Shown: positions 50,045 through 59,171 of the stretch, in pieces | Position numbering within the stretch: the stretch's first letter is position 1 | Layout of the letters: each line of letters opens with the position of its first letter | Assembly: GCA_040218445.1 (NCBI GenBank) | Contig: JAVJRK010000002.1 | Coordinates: forward strand, 186,001-250,000 | Direction of reading: 5' to 3' | From: UBA1479 sp040218445 | GTDB taxonomy: Bacteria > Pseudomonadota > Alphaproteobacteria > Rhodospirillales > Casp-alpha2 | Length of the DNA stretch: 64,000 nt | Notes under the pieces: generated by a model | Databases searched by the model: none | Told to the model about the DNA's origin: nothing | The model's input: only the letters and a program-made list of their open reading frames with translations | Made by a program: the position numbers and the translations under genes

Positions 50045-51607
50045 ATGGCCATGATCGACGACGCTGGACAAGGGATCGTCATTTTCCGGCAAATCGTCGA
50101 AGACCCGGATCTGGGCGCGGTTCGCACCCTGCGCCGCGGGCTTGAGTCAGCTGACATTACGGCATTGCCCGTAGAGACGCGGGAAGCCTTTTCCTTCTTC
50201 GTCAGCGAGACGGTAACCAATCTGATCGAGCATACGCGAATCCCGCCAAGCCAGATCATCTTAGAACTGGTAACGACGGCAGGGGCCTGGGTTTGCCGGG
50301 TTCTGGACAATGGCCCGACGTTTGACGGCTTTTCCGGTCAACTGGCCATGAGCTATGAGAAATGGAATTCCAACAAGGGGTTTCAGGAAAGCGGCATCGG
50401 CCTGGCGTTGATCTCGCGGATGCTGCCGGACAACTGGTATGAACCATCCGCCGAACGTACAGATGCGTGCAATGCATTCAGCGTCCGCTATCCGGCCCGC
50501 CGCTCGATCATCAATCGGCCGCGTATTCTGCTTGTTGATGACGATGAGTTGATCCGGTCATTCCTGCGGATCGTGCTGCAGGATGATTATCAAGTTTCCT
50601 CCTACCCGGATGCCACCCTGGCCCTTGAAAAATTCCATGAAGCGCCGGTTGACCTGGTCATTTCGGACATCAACATGCCGGAAATGGACGGTTTGAGCTT
50701 TCGCCAAGCCTTGGTCGACCGCGGCGACGATCTGATTCCCTTCGTATTTCTGACCAGTGATACCGGAGATGCGGTTTCCCGACGGGCAGACGAATTGGCG
50801 ATCGACGATTACATCCTGAAACCGATCGATCCGCCGCGTCTGAAATCCACGGTCCGGCGCCTGCTGAACCGACGGAATTCGATCCTTGAAAAGGTCATGG
50901 CCCAATTAAGCCGTGAATTGACGGAAACCCTGACATCCGACCTGCCCGAACACATCGGAGCCATCCAATGCGCAGTCGCGCGGCGGGTCCCGAGTGCCGG
51001 CGGCGGCGATCTGGTCATCCCGATCGGCGAAGACGGCATTTTCATCGCCGACGTCATGGGGCACGGATTAGGTGCGAAGATGGTCGCCCATGCGGTTTCC
51101 GCCTATGCCCGCAGCCAGATCCTGCAAATGGGCAGCGAATGGACCCCCGGCAGCCTCATGAGCGGCATATCGGACGCCATCTGCGCCGATGATTCTCTGG
51201 ACGCGGTGATTGTAACCGCCGCCCTGGTCCGGATCGCCCCCGACGGCAAATTGAAAATATCATCGGCCGGCCATCCGATGCCGATCCGCCTGGGCCTGAC
51301 CGGATTCGGGTATGTAGAGGTCGGCGGCCCCCTGTTGGGGTTGACCCAAAACCAGACCTACGGCGAAACCGAATTCACTTTGGTGCCCGGAATGGCCCTG
51401 GTTCTCATGACCGACGGCCTGTTTGAAATCGATCCGTCAGCGGTGGCGCAAAACGCGGCCGAGCAGCGGATTTGCGCCGCCGGGTTTTCGGCGCTTGAAC
51501 AATCGATGAACGCGGGAGAGATCGCCGATCAAATTCTCGGCGAATACGACGACATCACCGGGGGCGAGCCCAACGACGACACGACGGTCGTCGTTCTGAA
51601 GCATTGA
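50045..51607 (+). CDS. HATPase - receiver - SpoIIE phosphatase regulator
   Basis: The 520-residue product has an N-terminal HATPase_c (RsbW-like) domain (residues 1-155; SETVTNLIEH, VLDNGPTFDGF and SGIGLALISRM), a receiver domain with phosphoacceptor Asp 208 in VISDINMPEMDG, and a PP2C-type SpoIIE domain with metal-binding Asp 322 and Asp 336 (DVMGHGLGAKM). It would both phosphorylate and dephosphorylate an anti-sigma antagonist in a partner-switch. The convergent STAS gene is the obvious partner. It follows the adhesin gene by 56 bp and may regulate it. Confidence 0.85.
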   Translation: MAMIDDAGQGIVIFRQIVEDPDLGAVRTLRRGLESADITALPVETREAFSFFVSETVTNLIEHTRIPPSQIILELVTTAGAWVCRVLDNGPTFDGFSGQLAMSYEKWNSNKGFQESGIGLALISRMLPDNWYEPSAERTDACNAFSVRYPARRSIINRPRILLVDDDELIRSFLRIVLQDDYQVSSYPDATLALEKFHEAPVDLVISDINMPEMDGLSFRQALVDRGDDLIPFVFLTSDTGDAVSRRADELAIDDYILKPIDPPRLKSTVRRLLNRRNSILEKVMAQLSRELTETLTSDLPEHIGAIQCAVARRVPSAGGGDLVIPIGEDGIFIADVMGHGLGAKMVAHAVSAYARSQILQMGSEWTPGSLMSGISDAICADDSLDAVIVTAALVRIAPDGKLKISSAGHPMPIRLGLTGFGYVEVGGPLLGLTQNQTYGETEFTLVPGMALVLMTDGLFEIDPSAVAQNAAEQRICAAGFSALEQSMNAGEIADQILGEYDDITGGEPNDDTTVVVLKH

Positions 51608-51625
51608 CCATTTGATGCGGGGAAA

Positions 51626-51973
51626 TCAGCCCTTCCGAGACAGGAAATCGTCCACGGAAGCGAATAGCGGAACGGTCTTGTCGATCTGACTGAGTTCGAT
51701 GACCGATTTCGGCTGCCCCTTCAGGCCGGCGATTCCCACATCATGGCCTTTCGCCGATAATTTCTTGAAACAGAAAACGCACAGGCCGATGCCGCTGGAA
51801 TCGATGAATTCCGTATCGGAGAAATCGAAAACAAGATCTTTATCAGCAGCCCCAACGGCCTTAGTAAGCTCAGACCGAATACCTGAAACGGCAACGGAAT
51901 CAAATTCGTCCGGACATTTTACGACCAAAGCGGCCCCTTGGTCGATAATTTGAGCTTGCGACGTGTCTGTCAT
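51626..51973 (-). CDS. STAS-domain anti-sigma-factor antagonist
   Basis: The 115-residue product is a single STAS domain. The phosphorylatable Ser lies in EFIDSSGIGLCVF and the LVFDFSD strand before it is typical. It would be phosphorylated by an RsbW-like kinase and dephosphorylated by the SpoIIE domain of the neighbour. It converges with that gene, 18 bp apart. Confidence 0.85.
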   Translation of the reverse strand: MTDTSQAQIIDQGAALVVKCPDEFDSVAVSGIRSELTKAVGAADKDLVFDFSDTEFIDSSGIGLCVFCFKKLSAKGHDVGIAGLKGQPKSVIELSQIDKTVPLFASVDDFLSRKG

Positions 51974-52422
51974 GGATTATCCCGATGATCTTTCAAGCTT
52001 GAGCGCCCTTTTCACGGAGTTCTGTATTCTTATCATCTACCGGAACTTGTCAATCAGCAGTCCGGGCGTCTCACGTAATGAACCTGTATACAGCTAGTAG
52101 CTGTTCTCTCATGCACAGGTGAGATTTCCTTAAATTTGGGAGAATGTCTGTGCTGTATGACACTTCGTCTCGCCCCGCACGGGCCACGCGCCCTAGCCGG
52201 GACGTGGGCCTTCACGTGGGCCGGCTTCGTTCTGCGAACCGGAGAAATTCCGACCTGTGGGACTTGCGATCAAGTGTATTGGGACGCTCGGATAAGGGGA
52301 AACGGCCCTCTGCTGGTATTCTACGGGAATAAAATGAGACGATCCGCTGCTCGCGAAGCTAAGAGCGTGCCCCGATCAACCGGATCGGGGAGACAGCCCG
52401 TAACGCAAACATGGAGACGGAC
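51974..52422. other. non-coding leader region of the first RiPP precursor
   Basis: No convincing gene was found. A perfect hairpin, CCCCGATC-AACCG-GATCGGGG (52370-52390), stands 32 bp before the precursor start and lacks a T-run, so it may stabilise or attenuate the precursor mRNA. The rest probably holds its promoter. Confidence 0.5.
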
Positions 52423-52701
52423 ATGAACCAGGATATTATTTCCTACTATCGGAAATTGCGTGAAGACGAAGGCCTCAGAGCCGCTTACGCCAATTGCGAA
52501 AGCGTCGAGCAGGTAATGCAAACTGCCGTCGAACAGGGAACAACCCTCGGCTTCTCATTTTCGAAAGAAGAAGCCATGGAGATCGGATACGACATCCAGG
52601 TGCTGCATGATCTGGCGGCCAACGATGATGAACTGAGCGACTTCGAACTCGAATTGATTTCCGCCGGCAGTCCGGTTTCTTGTAATAATGACGGAGATTA
52701 A
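52423..52701 (+). CDS. Nif11-like RiPP precursor peptide 1
   Basis: The 92-residue product has a Nif11-type leader (MNQDIISYYRKLRED at the start, FSFSKEEAMEIGYDI in the middle) ending in the shared NDDELSDFELELISAG and a core of about ten residues, SPVSCNNDGD. In this family a C39 peptidase-ABC exporter cuts after the Gly. I start it at the ATG at 52423 with a GGAG site; an upstream ATG at 52411 would add four residues. The core has one Cys. A decayed oxygenase fragment follows on the same strand. Confidence 0.85.
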   Translation: MNQDIISYYRKLREDEGLRAAYANCESVEQVMQTAVEQGTTLGFSFSKEEAMEIGYDIQVLHDLAANDDELSDFELELISAGSPVSCNNDGD

Positions 52702-52755
52702 GGCGTCCCTGCAGAATGGCGGCAAAAAATATCGGTGCTGAATGCTCGGGAAGCG

Positions 52756-52881
52756 ATAACGCCGCTTCGCCATGCTGTCTCCCCCATAATCCAAGAGCAA
52801 CAGACGAAAAGAGCCGTAATCACGGGATTTTTCGTCAGGCCCGAAGCCGCAGCGTACTTCACGAAAGCGTACGCATCCTCT
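52756..52881 (+). pseudogene. C-terminal fragment of a second 2OG-Fe(II) oxygenase
   Basis: In frame from 52735, about 42 codons encode ITPLRHAVSPII, RAVITGFFVRPE and AAAYFTKAYA. They match the end of the intact oxygenase encoded at 57884-58579 (PLPHAIAPII, RIALSGFFIGPE and YAEYLVKLHA), including the distal His and the 2OG-binding Arg. The HxD-containing N-terminal three quarters are missing. It follows precursor 1, so that precursor probably once had its own oxygenase. Confidence 0.6.
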
Positions 52882-52949
52882 TGGGCGATTTCATCGTCTA
52901 ATTTAAGTGATCGTAGAGTGCTGGCGTGGGCCGTGTTCGCGTTAGATAT

Positions 52950-53117
52950 CTATGCCCATATCAAGAAAATGACGAGCGCAATGACCGCCGCCGCGATGAC
53001 GAGCCAAGGATGCCGGCGCGGCAGGATATGCGGGGTATCGACGGCGACCGGTCCACGGTAGCGCTTCAAGGTGACAGCGCGGAACAGATGTTGCCGGGCC
53101 TTGGGGCTGTCGGTCAT
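52950..53117 (-). CDS. 55-residue HlyD N-terminal stub
   Basis: Translated from the ATG at 53117, which overlaps the stop of the fused ABC gene (ATGA). The product has the HlyD-like start LFRAVTLKRYRGPVAVDTPH followed by one membrane helix (WLVIAAAVIALVIFLIWA) and then stops. It has none of the coiled-coil or barrel parts of an adaptor. It is either the remains of an HlyD gene lost together with downstream DNA or a working small membrane partner of the exporter. Confidence 0.55.
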   Translation of the reverse strand: MTDSPKARQHLFRAVTLKRYRGPVAVDTPHILPRRHPWLVIAAAVIALVIFLIWA

Positions 53118-56100
53118 TCCGCGCTCTCCACCAATTGCTCCCGCCGGACGAGTTCCATGAAATCGTGATTGCCGACGAACGCCGACGGCACGCCGTCCCA
53201 GACCAGACGGCCCGCGTCCAATACGATGACCCGGTCGGCGGCGGCGATCGCGCTTTCCCGGTGCGTCGCCAGGATGCAGCCGATCCCAGCCGCACGCAGA
53301 TTGGCAAAGATCCGAGCCTGCATTTCCTCCGAAATGGCATTTGTGGCCTCGTCCAGGATCAGCAGCGACGGGCCGCGCAACAGCTGGCGCGCAATCAGAA
53401 GCCGCTGTTCCTGCCCGGTGGAAAGCTTGCCGTGCTCGACGATGGTCTGCATGCCCATGGGCATGGCACGTATGTCGTCGTCCAATCGCGCCAGTTCGGC
53501 CGCATGCCAGACCTCATCGATGTCGACGTCCGCCATTCCTGAAATAAGGGAACGTATGGTGGATGAACTCTCGATCCGGTCATCCTGCTGCACGACACCG
53601 ATGCCGTTTCGCCAAGTGCGGACGTCCATATCCTCCACGTTGCGGCCGCCGACGAGAACCCGTCCATGGGTCGGCGTTTCCAAACCAAGGAGCAAGCGGA
53701 GCAGCGTCGATTTGCCGCTTCCCGACGGGCCGACCACGGCAATGGTTTCGTTCGGCGCGACATTGAGCGAGACGCCGCGCAACGCCAAGGACGAATCTCC
53801 GCCGTATGCATAGCCGACATCTTCGAGTTCGATGACCGGCAGCACCGGCGCCCTGCCCCGCGGTTCTGATTGTGGTTCCAGTGGCGCTTCCAGCAACGAC
53901 CGAAGATCCGGCAGCAAAGCGGAACACTGCCGTCCGTCCGCCAAAGCCTCGCCGACCTGCAACGCCGCCGCACCCACCAGCCAGGCCAGCGGCAATATGA
54001 TGACAACACCTGCGGCCGAATCGCCCCCTTCGCCCCCGGCGGCGGACATGGCGGCAAGCACAACGAGGGATGTCCACATCCACAGCTTTCCCCCGGACCT
54101 GCACCATGCATCGGCCTGCGCCAAGCGTTCCTCGGACTTAAGGTTTCGTTCGCAAAGCACCCGCCAATGCGCCGCGGCGCGACCGGCCGCGCCGCTGACG
54201 CGGAGGCGCGCGATGCCAAGCATCATATCGAACAGGAAGCGGCGACCCGCCAATCTCTGGCTGTCAGTCGTCCGCTGCAACGGTTGCGCCAGTCCCGCCG
54301 ACACATACTGTCCGGCGACGGCGACCCCGGAAAACACGGCAGCGGTCAGGCCGAGGTACGGATCAACCCATGCCAAGGCGGCACAACCGCCGAGGGTCAG
54401 GGCGATATCCGTGACCGTGTTTGCGGCACGGCCGCGCAACCACCCCAGCGCACGCCCGACGGCGGCAAGGGCATGGGCCGAACGTTCGGGTTGTTCTGTG
54501 CGAAAGAAAACCGCACGGATCCGGATCAGCCGCTGCAAAAGATCGGCATGTGCAACGGTTTTCATGATCTGCTCCGCTCTCAGCATGGATATCCGTTGTG
54601 CCGCCTCCAGAAGTCCGACGGTGACAAGCCCGCCGACGAAACTGCCCCAGACCTTCCAGGCAGAGCCCGCGGTGCCTGAACCGAGCGATAGTGACGGCAG
54701 ATGCGCCAGAAGGACGATGGTTGCGACCACAAACACCGAGACGACAGCAGCTTGAACCAAGTCTGTCCGGGCCGGTGCCGCCCAGACCTGAAACAGTGCA
54801 CGTGGTGCCAATACACCGGGTGCGGGCGGCGGATAGATACAACGCGCCGCCGATTCAACGTCCTTGAGCGATGCGACGCGCCCTTCGCCTTCGATGCGGT
54901 ATCCGCCGTCGGCCGGGTGCAGCGAAACCGGTTCGGACGCCCCCCGCCGCTGGCCGACGAGGGGCAAGTGCGGACGGCGCCAGAACGCCGATTGCACGAA
55001 CCGGACCCGACGGTCATAGCCCGCCGAAGACAGTACCTGCCCGGCAAGTGCCTGTTCGGCACAATCGGTCCCGTCAACCGGCGCGGCAAAAACGGTCTCG
55101 ATCTGCTGTCGCATCGACATCGCGCCCGCCGCGCCGCGGGCCGGACGTTGTGCCTGCAATTTCCCATCCGTGAAATGCAGAACCCGGTCGCAGGCGACCA
55201 GCGTCGACGCTCGGTGACTGACGATCACCAACGCGCAGCCGCGCCGGCGCAGGTTGGCGCGCAGCTTTGCTTCCAAGGCCGGGTTCAGGGCGTCGAGTGC
55301 TTCGTCCAGAATCAGTACCTTCGGGTTCCAGATCAGTGCGCGCGCGATCTCAAGGCGCTGACGTTGGCCGCCGCTGAAGTTGCGTCCGCGCGCGATCACG
55401 GATGTGTCCAGCCCCCCGGGGCGGGACGAAATCACATCGTCGACACAGGCATCGTGTAGAGCTTGCCATAAATCGCCGTCGCCGACATCGTTCCGCCAAA
55501 GCAGCAGATTTTCGCGGACCGTACCGTCAAACAGGAACGGCGACTTGTCGATCCACATGACATGCGAGCCGCCCGCCACGGCGCCCGACCATGGTGCGTG
55601 CAGTCCGGCCGCGAGCGATGCAAACGTGGATTTTCCGCCGCCGGACCGGCCGGTAATCCCGACCTGCTCCGCAGCGGATTGAAACGCGAAATCAACACCG
55701 TTCAGCAACGGCGGACGGGTCGGCGAATGGCCGAAGACGACGTCGTTAAATTTCAAGGGTACGCCCCCTGCCGTCACCGATGACACGGGTATTTCCTGGT
55801 CAATGGCTACTCTTCCAGCTACGTCGTCCTGGCGCAGCAAGGCTAGGTGCAGGGCGCTCAACTTTCCCCGCAGCTGTGGCCAGTCGTGCATCACCTGCGC
55901 CAGCGCACAGGCCAGGATGATCGCCGACACCAGTCCGTCAAAGGACAAGCTGTCCGCACCGAAACCGATACTTGCGGTGAAAGCCAAGCCGATCACGATC
56001 GCATAGGTGGATAGTCGGGATACGATGCCGCCCATTATCCCGGCCGGGGCGTCACGTTGTTCGTGTGTCGCCGCCGTGGCCTGACTGCCCATGCCGACGG

Positions 56101-57208
56101 CGACGAAATCGCGGTCCATGCCCGCGACCTTGCTGTTTTCGATGGTGGCGAGTTGACCGAAGAGGCCGCGCATATCCTCGTCCGCCTGGGCCAAGCTCGT
56201 ACGCCCATCCCCCGAACGCCAGAACGCCGCAACGGTCAGACCCATTATGTTGAGCGCCGTCAGAATCGCCGCAGCACCACCCGAGACGGCGTCCAGCCGC
56301 CATAATGCGATCAGAAGCACCACGACGGCCGGTAGCGTCAGAAGTCCCGGCAACAAATCCCGACACAACAGCCGCGCGATCTGATCAATGTCGTAGACGC
56401 TCTTAACCTGTTCGCTCGGCAGCCGATAACTCAGATATGCGAACGGTCGCCGAACCAAGGCGTTGAGAAACGATCCGGCCAGGCCCCCGCTTATGCGGGT
56501 GCGTGCATGATTAAGCGCTGTGGCCTGAACCATCGACGTCCCGGCATACAACAGCACCGCGACGGCGACGGAAATCACAGCATCTTGGGCGAACCCGGTC
56601 AGCGTTTCACCGAACGCATGCGCCAGAGCTACGAGCGTCATGGGCGCCAGGCAGGAGGCGGCGGCGGCGACGCCGATCAGGGCTTTCGAGCCGCCGTCAA
56701 TACGTCGCCAAAGATCGAACAACAGCCGGTCCTTGTGGCCGCCCGGCATGAAATCCGGTCCCGGCCGGAAGGTGATGACGATCCCAGTAAAATTTTCGTC
56801 GAATTGCTCGATCGGAATCTCCGACCGGCCGCAGGCGGGATCGTTGACGAGAACCTTATCCGGCGTCATACCTTCGACGACGACGAAGTGAATGAATCTC
56901 AGATGTGCGACGAATGGAAATTCCATGCGTCGCAAGTCGTCCGGTTCACGGCTATAGGCAGCGCATTCCAACCCGTAATGTCGGCCGGCGCGGACCATGT
57001 CGCCGGCGTTCAGGCAATCCCGCGACACGCCGGTGACGCAGCGGATGTCCTCCATAGGCGCGTGGCGGCCATGGTAGGCGAGGATCATCGCCAGCGCGGC
57101 AACACCGCATTCCGTGGTCTGATACTGCAGGCGCGTCGGCACCCGCTTGACCGTGAACCGATCTTTAGCCTGACGCAGGAAACGCCTGATGTTCGACAGA
57201 TGATCCAA
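53114..57208 (-). CDS. fused NHLP-type RiPP exporter: C39 peptidase-ABC plus second ABC
   Basis: The 1364-residue product joins two proteins that are normally separate. Residues 1-150 are a C39 peptidase with Cys 34 (TTECGVAALAM), His 107 (HFVVVEG) and Asp 123. Next come the first membrane domain, nucleotide-binding domain 1 (GRSGGGKS, FSGGQRQRLEIARAL, LILDEALDAL), a soluble linker domain of NHLP ABC2 type (about 690-830), a second membrane domain, and nucleotide-binding domain 2 (GPSGSGKSTLLRLLLG, LSTGQEQRLLIA, LLILDEATNAI). It would cut leaders and export the core. The TTG start at 57208 is the only suitable one. Precursor 2 lies 95 bp upstream. Confidence 0.88.
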   Translation of the reverse strand: MDHLSNIRRFLRQAKDRFTVKRVPTRLQYQTTECGVAALAMILAYHGRHAPMEDIRCVTGVSRDCLNAGDMVRAGRHYGLECAAYSREPDDLRRMEFPFVAHLRFIHFVVVEGMTPDKVLVNDPACGRSEIPIEQFDENFTGIVITFRPGPDFMPGGHKDRLLFDLWRRIDGGSKALIGVAAAASCLAPMTLVALAHAFGETLTGFAQDAVISVAVAVLLYAGTSMVQATALNHARTRISGGLAGSFLNALVRRPFAYLSYRLPSEQVKSVYDIDQIARLLCRDLLPGLLTLPAVVVLLIALWRLDAVSGGAAAILTALNIMGLTVAAFWRSGDGRTSLAQADEDMRGLFGQLATIENSKVAGMDRDFVAVGMGSQATAATHEQRDAPAGIMGGIVSRLSTYAIVIGLAFTASIGFGADSLSFDGLVSAIILACALAQVMHDWPQLRGKLSALHLALLRQDDVAGRVAIDQEIPVSSVTAGGVPLKFNDVVFGHSPTRPPLLNGVDFAFQSAAEQVGITGRSGGGKSTFASLAAGLHAPWSGAVAGGSHVMWIDKSPFLFDGTVRENLLLWRNDVGDGDLWQALHDACVDDVISSRPGGLDTSVIARGRNFSGGQRQRLEIARALIWNPKVLILDEALDALNPALEAKLRANLRRRGCALVIVSHRASTLVACDRVLHFTDGKLQAQRPARGAAGAMSMRQQIETVFAAPVDGTDCAEQALAGQVLSSAGYDRRVRFVQSAFWRRPHLPLVGQRRGASEPVSLHPADGGYRIEGEGRVASLKDVESAARCIYPPPAPGVLAPRALFQVWAAPARTDLVQAAVVSVFVVATIVLLAHLPSLSLGSGTAGSAWKVWGSFVGGLVTVGLLEAAQRISMLRAEQIMKTVAHADLLQRLIRIRAVFFRTEQPERSAHALAAVGRALGWLRGRAANTVTDIALTLGGCAALAWVDPYLGLTAAVFSGVAVAGQYVSAGLAQPLQRTTDSQRLAGRRFLFDMMLGIARLRVSGAAGRAAAHWRVLCERNLKSEERLAQADAWCRSGGKLWMWTSLVVLAAMSAAGGEGGDSAAGVVIILPLAWLVGAAALQVGEALADGRQCSALLPDLRSLLEAPLEPQSEPRGRAPVLPVIELEDVGYAYGGDSSLALRGVSLNVAPNETIAVVGPSGSGKSTLLRLLLGLETPTHGRVLVGGRNVEDMDVRTWRNGIGVVQQDDRIESSSTIRSLISGMADVDIDEVWHAAELARLDDDIRAMPMGMQTIVEHGKLSTGQEQRLLIARQLLRGPSLLILDEATNAISEEMQARIFANLRAAGIGCILATHRESAIAAADRVIVLDAGRLVWDGVPSAFVGNHDFMELVRREQLVESAE

Positions 57209-57245
57209 GGCGGATGGGTGGCCTCACATTAAATTTGAAAATAAC

Positions 57246-57264
57246 GCCCATGGCACATATGGGC
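57246..57264. terminator. stem-loop between precursor 2 and the exporter gene
   Basis: GCCCAT (57246-57251) and ATGGGC (57259-57264) pair around a 7-nt loop. Lying between a precursor gene and its transporter, it could lower read-through or protect the precursor mRNA so that the peptide is made in excess. It is weak and has no T-run, so function is uncertain. Confidence 0.35.
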
Positions 57265-57303
57265 TGCATGCCCTCGCGCATCCGGCGCGCACCGAATTCT
57301 GCA

Positions 57304-57588
57304 TCAAAAGTGTACTGGTGTTCCTTTGGGCCAGGATGCCGTGCCGGCGGCAATCAGTTCCAATTCGAAATCGTTAAGCTCGTCATCGTTCATAACGTTG
57401 GCGCGGAGCGTATCGATGTCCATGCCGATGGCCAATGCCTCTTCCTTGGTGAACGAGAAACCAAGCTTGGCGGCCTCGTCGACGGCAATCTCCATGATCT
57501 GTTCCATGGTCTCACCCTTGGCGAGAGAGGCGATCATCACGTCGTCGTCGCGCAGAGTCTGGTAGAAACCGATGATATTCTGATTCAT
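57304..57588 (-). CDS. Nif11-like RiPP precursor peptide 2
   Basis: The 94-residue product begins MNQNIIGFYQTLRDDD and contains GFSFTKEEALAIGMDIDTL. The leader end NDDELNDFELELIAAG is followed by a 12-residue core, TASWPKGTPVHF, with no Cys. A perfect AGGAGGT site precedes the ATG at 57588; the frame to 57789 lacks one. It stands between the oxygenase and the exporter on the same strand, so it is the likely substrate of both. Confidence 0.87.
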   Translation of the reverse strand: MNQNIIGFYQTLRDDDVMIASLAKGETMEQIMEIAVDEAAKLGFSFTKEEALAIGMDIDTLRANVMNDDELNDFELELIAAGTASWPKGTPVHF

Positions 57589-57883
57589 GTCTACCTCCTG
57601 CGTAGCCTGTCCGGTCAATACGTCCAGCCACCTTGAACCAAATGACTGCTTGTGGGGTAAGTATAGATGAACAGGAGAAGTTATCCTTGGCCTCGCGTCC
57701 CAAAACGCTTGCGTGCAAAAATTTGGTTGGATGAAGGCCCTGCCGGAAAAGGAGGGAACAATCACGCAGATTTCAGGTTCAGGCAGCAAACCTGGAACCC
57801 GGCGGACGGAAGAGCCGGGTTTAACGACGTACTACCGCATTTCAAGGTCTGCATCTGGTCCCTACGTCACAGCATAAAGACAT

Positions 57884-58579
57884 TCAAGCCGGCGCATGCA
57901 ACTTGACAAGATACTCGGCATATTCGGGGCCAATAAAGAACCCGCTCAATGCGATTCTGTCATTTCCAGGAGCAGCGATAATCGGTGCAATCGCATGCGG
58001 AAGCGGAGGTCTGACGATGACCAGCCGGTTCGGTTTAGGCGATATGAAGCAGCCTTCAAAATCTTCGACCTGATCACCGGACATGTACAGGAACTGGCCC
58101 CCGGCATTTTTGCTCCATGTCTTGTGGATATAATAATTAAATCCGCCGACTTGGCCGGCAGCGTCGCTATGCCACAAGAGACGGGTTCCTGGGCGATAAC
58201 GGATTATGGATGACACCGACCCGGCCCAGCTCACTGACGGTTTGCCGAAAAGTTCATTCTCGACAACCAAATTCCGGATTGCCCGCAAGGCTTCATCAAT
58301 GGGATTGCCTGTGGGGTACAGATCGATGTCGGGGAAGGTTTTAAGCAGCGGCGTATACCTGTCGTCTTCCGGCCATATGACCGGTTTTGACTGAAGCGGA
58401 TTATAAACCCCGTTATGTTGCCAGACGGTTTCCGGGTTCTCCTGCGTCACCGGAGACATTTGCGCGGATTCGGCGAAATCGGCAAGCGTGTCGAATGCCG
58501 ACCGTGGCAGCAGATCATCGATGTAGGCCACGCCCCCGAGCACACCAAAGTCATGTCTTTTTATTTGGTTTTCCAGCAT
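57884..58579 (-). CDS. 2OG-Fe(II) oxygenase of the RiPP locus
   Basis: The 231-residue product has the metal triad of prolyl-hydroxylase-like oxygenases: His 137-x-Asp 139 (LLWHSDA), distal His 195 (PPLPHAIAPII), and Arg 208 (NDRIALSGFF) for 2-oxoglutarate. It would hydroxylate or otherwise oxidise a residue in the precursor core. A GAGG site precedes the ATG. It lies 295 bp upstream of precursor 2 on the same strand, and a decayed copy follows precursor 1. Confidence 0.85.
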   Translation of the reverse strand: MLENQIKRHDFGVLGGVAYIDDLLPRSAFDTLADFAESAQMSPVTQENPETVWQHNGVYNPLQSKPVIWPEDDRYTPLLKTFPDIDLYPTGNPIDEALRAIRNLVVENELFGKPSVSWAGSVSSIIRYRPGTRLLWHSDAAGQVGGFNYYIHKTWSKNAGGQFLYMSGDQVEDFEGCFISPKPNRLVIVRPPLPHAIAPIIAAPGNDRIALSGFFIGPEYAEYLVKLHAPA

Positions 58580-58866
58580 CTAAGTCCTCGCCTCGAAAAG
58601 GGACAGATCGCAGGGTGGAAACCACACGACCAGAATTCCCGGCATCATATTGCGCGGAAACTCTAATCAACTATTCCCATCATCCATAAACGCTTGCCCT
58701 CTTGTCCCATTCAGGCGTTTGGCCTACAGAAGCGCTGGTTTAGAGCACCTTTCGTTGCTAAAGGCATAGTCGTGGATTCCGGTCTGGCCTTCTTGCGCGG
58801 TTGCGCGGATTTTCCAAACCAGCCGGGATACGTCAGAACGCGGCGCTTCAAAACCGGAGGTTTTCA

Positions 58867-59145
58867 ATGAACGCGAACGTCATAGAATTCTATAAAAAAG
58901 TACGGGCTGACAAAGGCCTGATCGAAGCGCTCTCTGAGGGAAAAACCGACGAAGCCTTTTCCAAAATCGCCATCGAAAAGGCAGCCGAGCTTGGTATTCA
59001 CTTGGAAACGGCGGATACCATCGACGCCCTTAAACACTTGGATAAATTGGTCCACACGGCAGCCAACGATGACGCACTGACCGATTTCGAACTGGAGTTG
59101 ATTGCCGCCGGAATTACGGTGACGTGCTACTCAGGCGAAGTTTAA
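58867..59145 (+). CDS. Nif11-like RiPP precursor peptide 3
   Basis: The 92-residue product starts MNANVIEFYKKVRADKGL. Its leader end NDDALTDFELELIAAG matches the other two, and its core is ITVTCYSGEV with a single Cys. The central part of the leader differs more from the others (GIHLETADTIDALK). A GGAGG site precedes the ATG, and a rho-independent terminator follows, so it forms its own transcript, divergent from the oxygenase. Confidence 0.85.
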   Translation: MNANVIEFYKKVRADKGLIEALSEGKTDEAFSKIAIEKAAELGIHLETADTIDALKHLDKLVHTAANDDALTDFELELIAAGITVTCYSGEV

Positions 59146-59171
59146 TACAGATTTTTTCGATTTCCGCCAAG

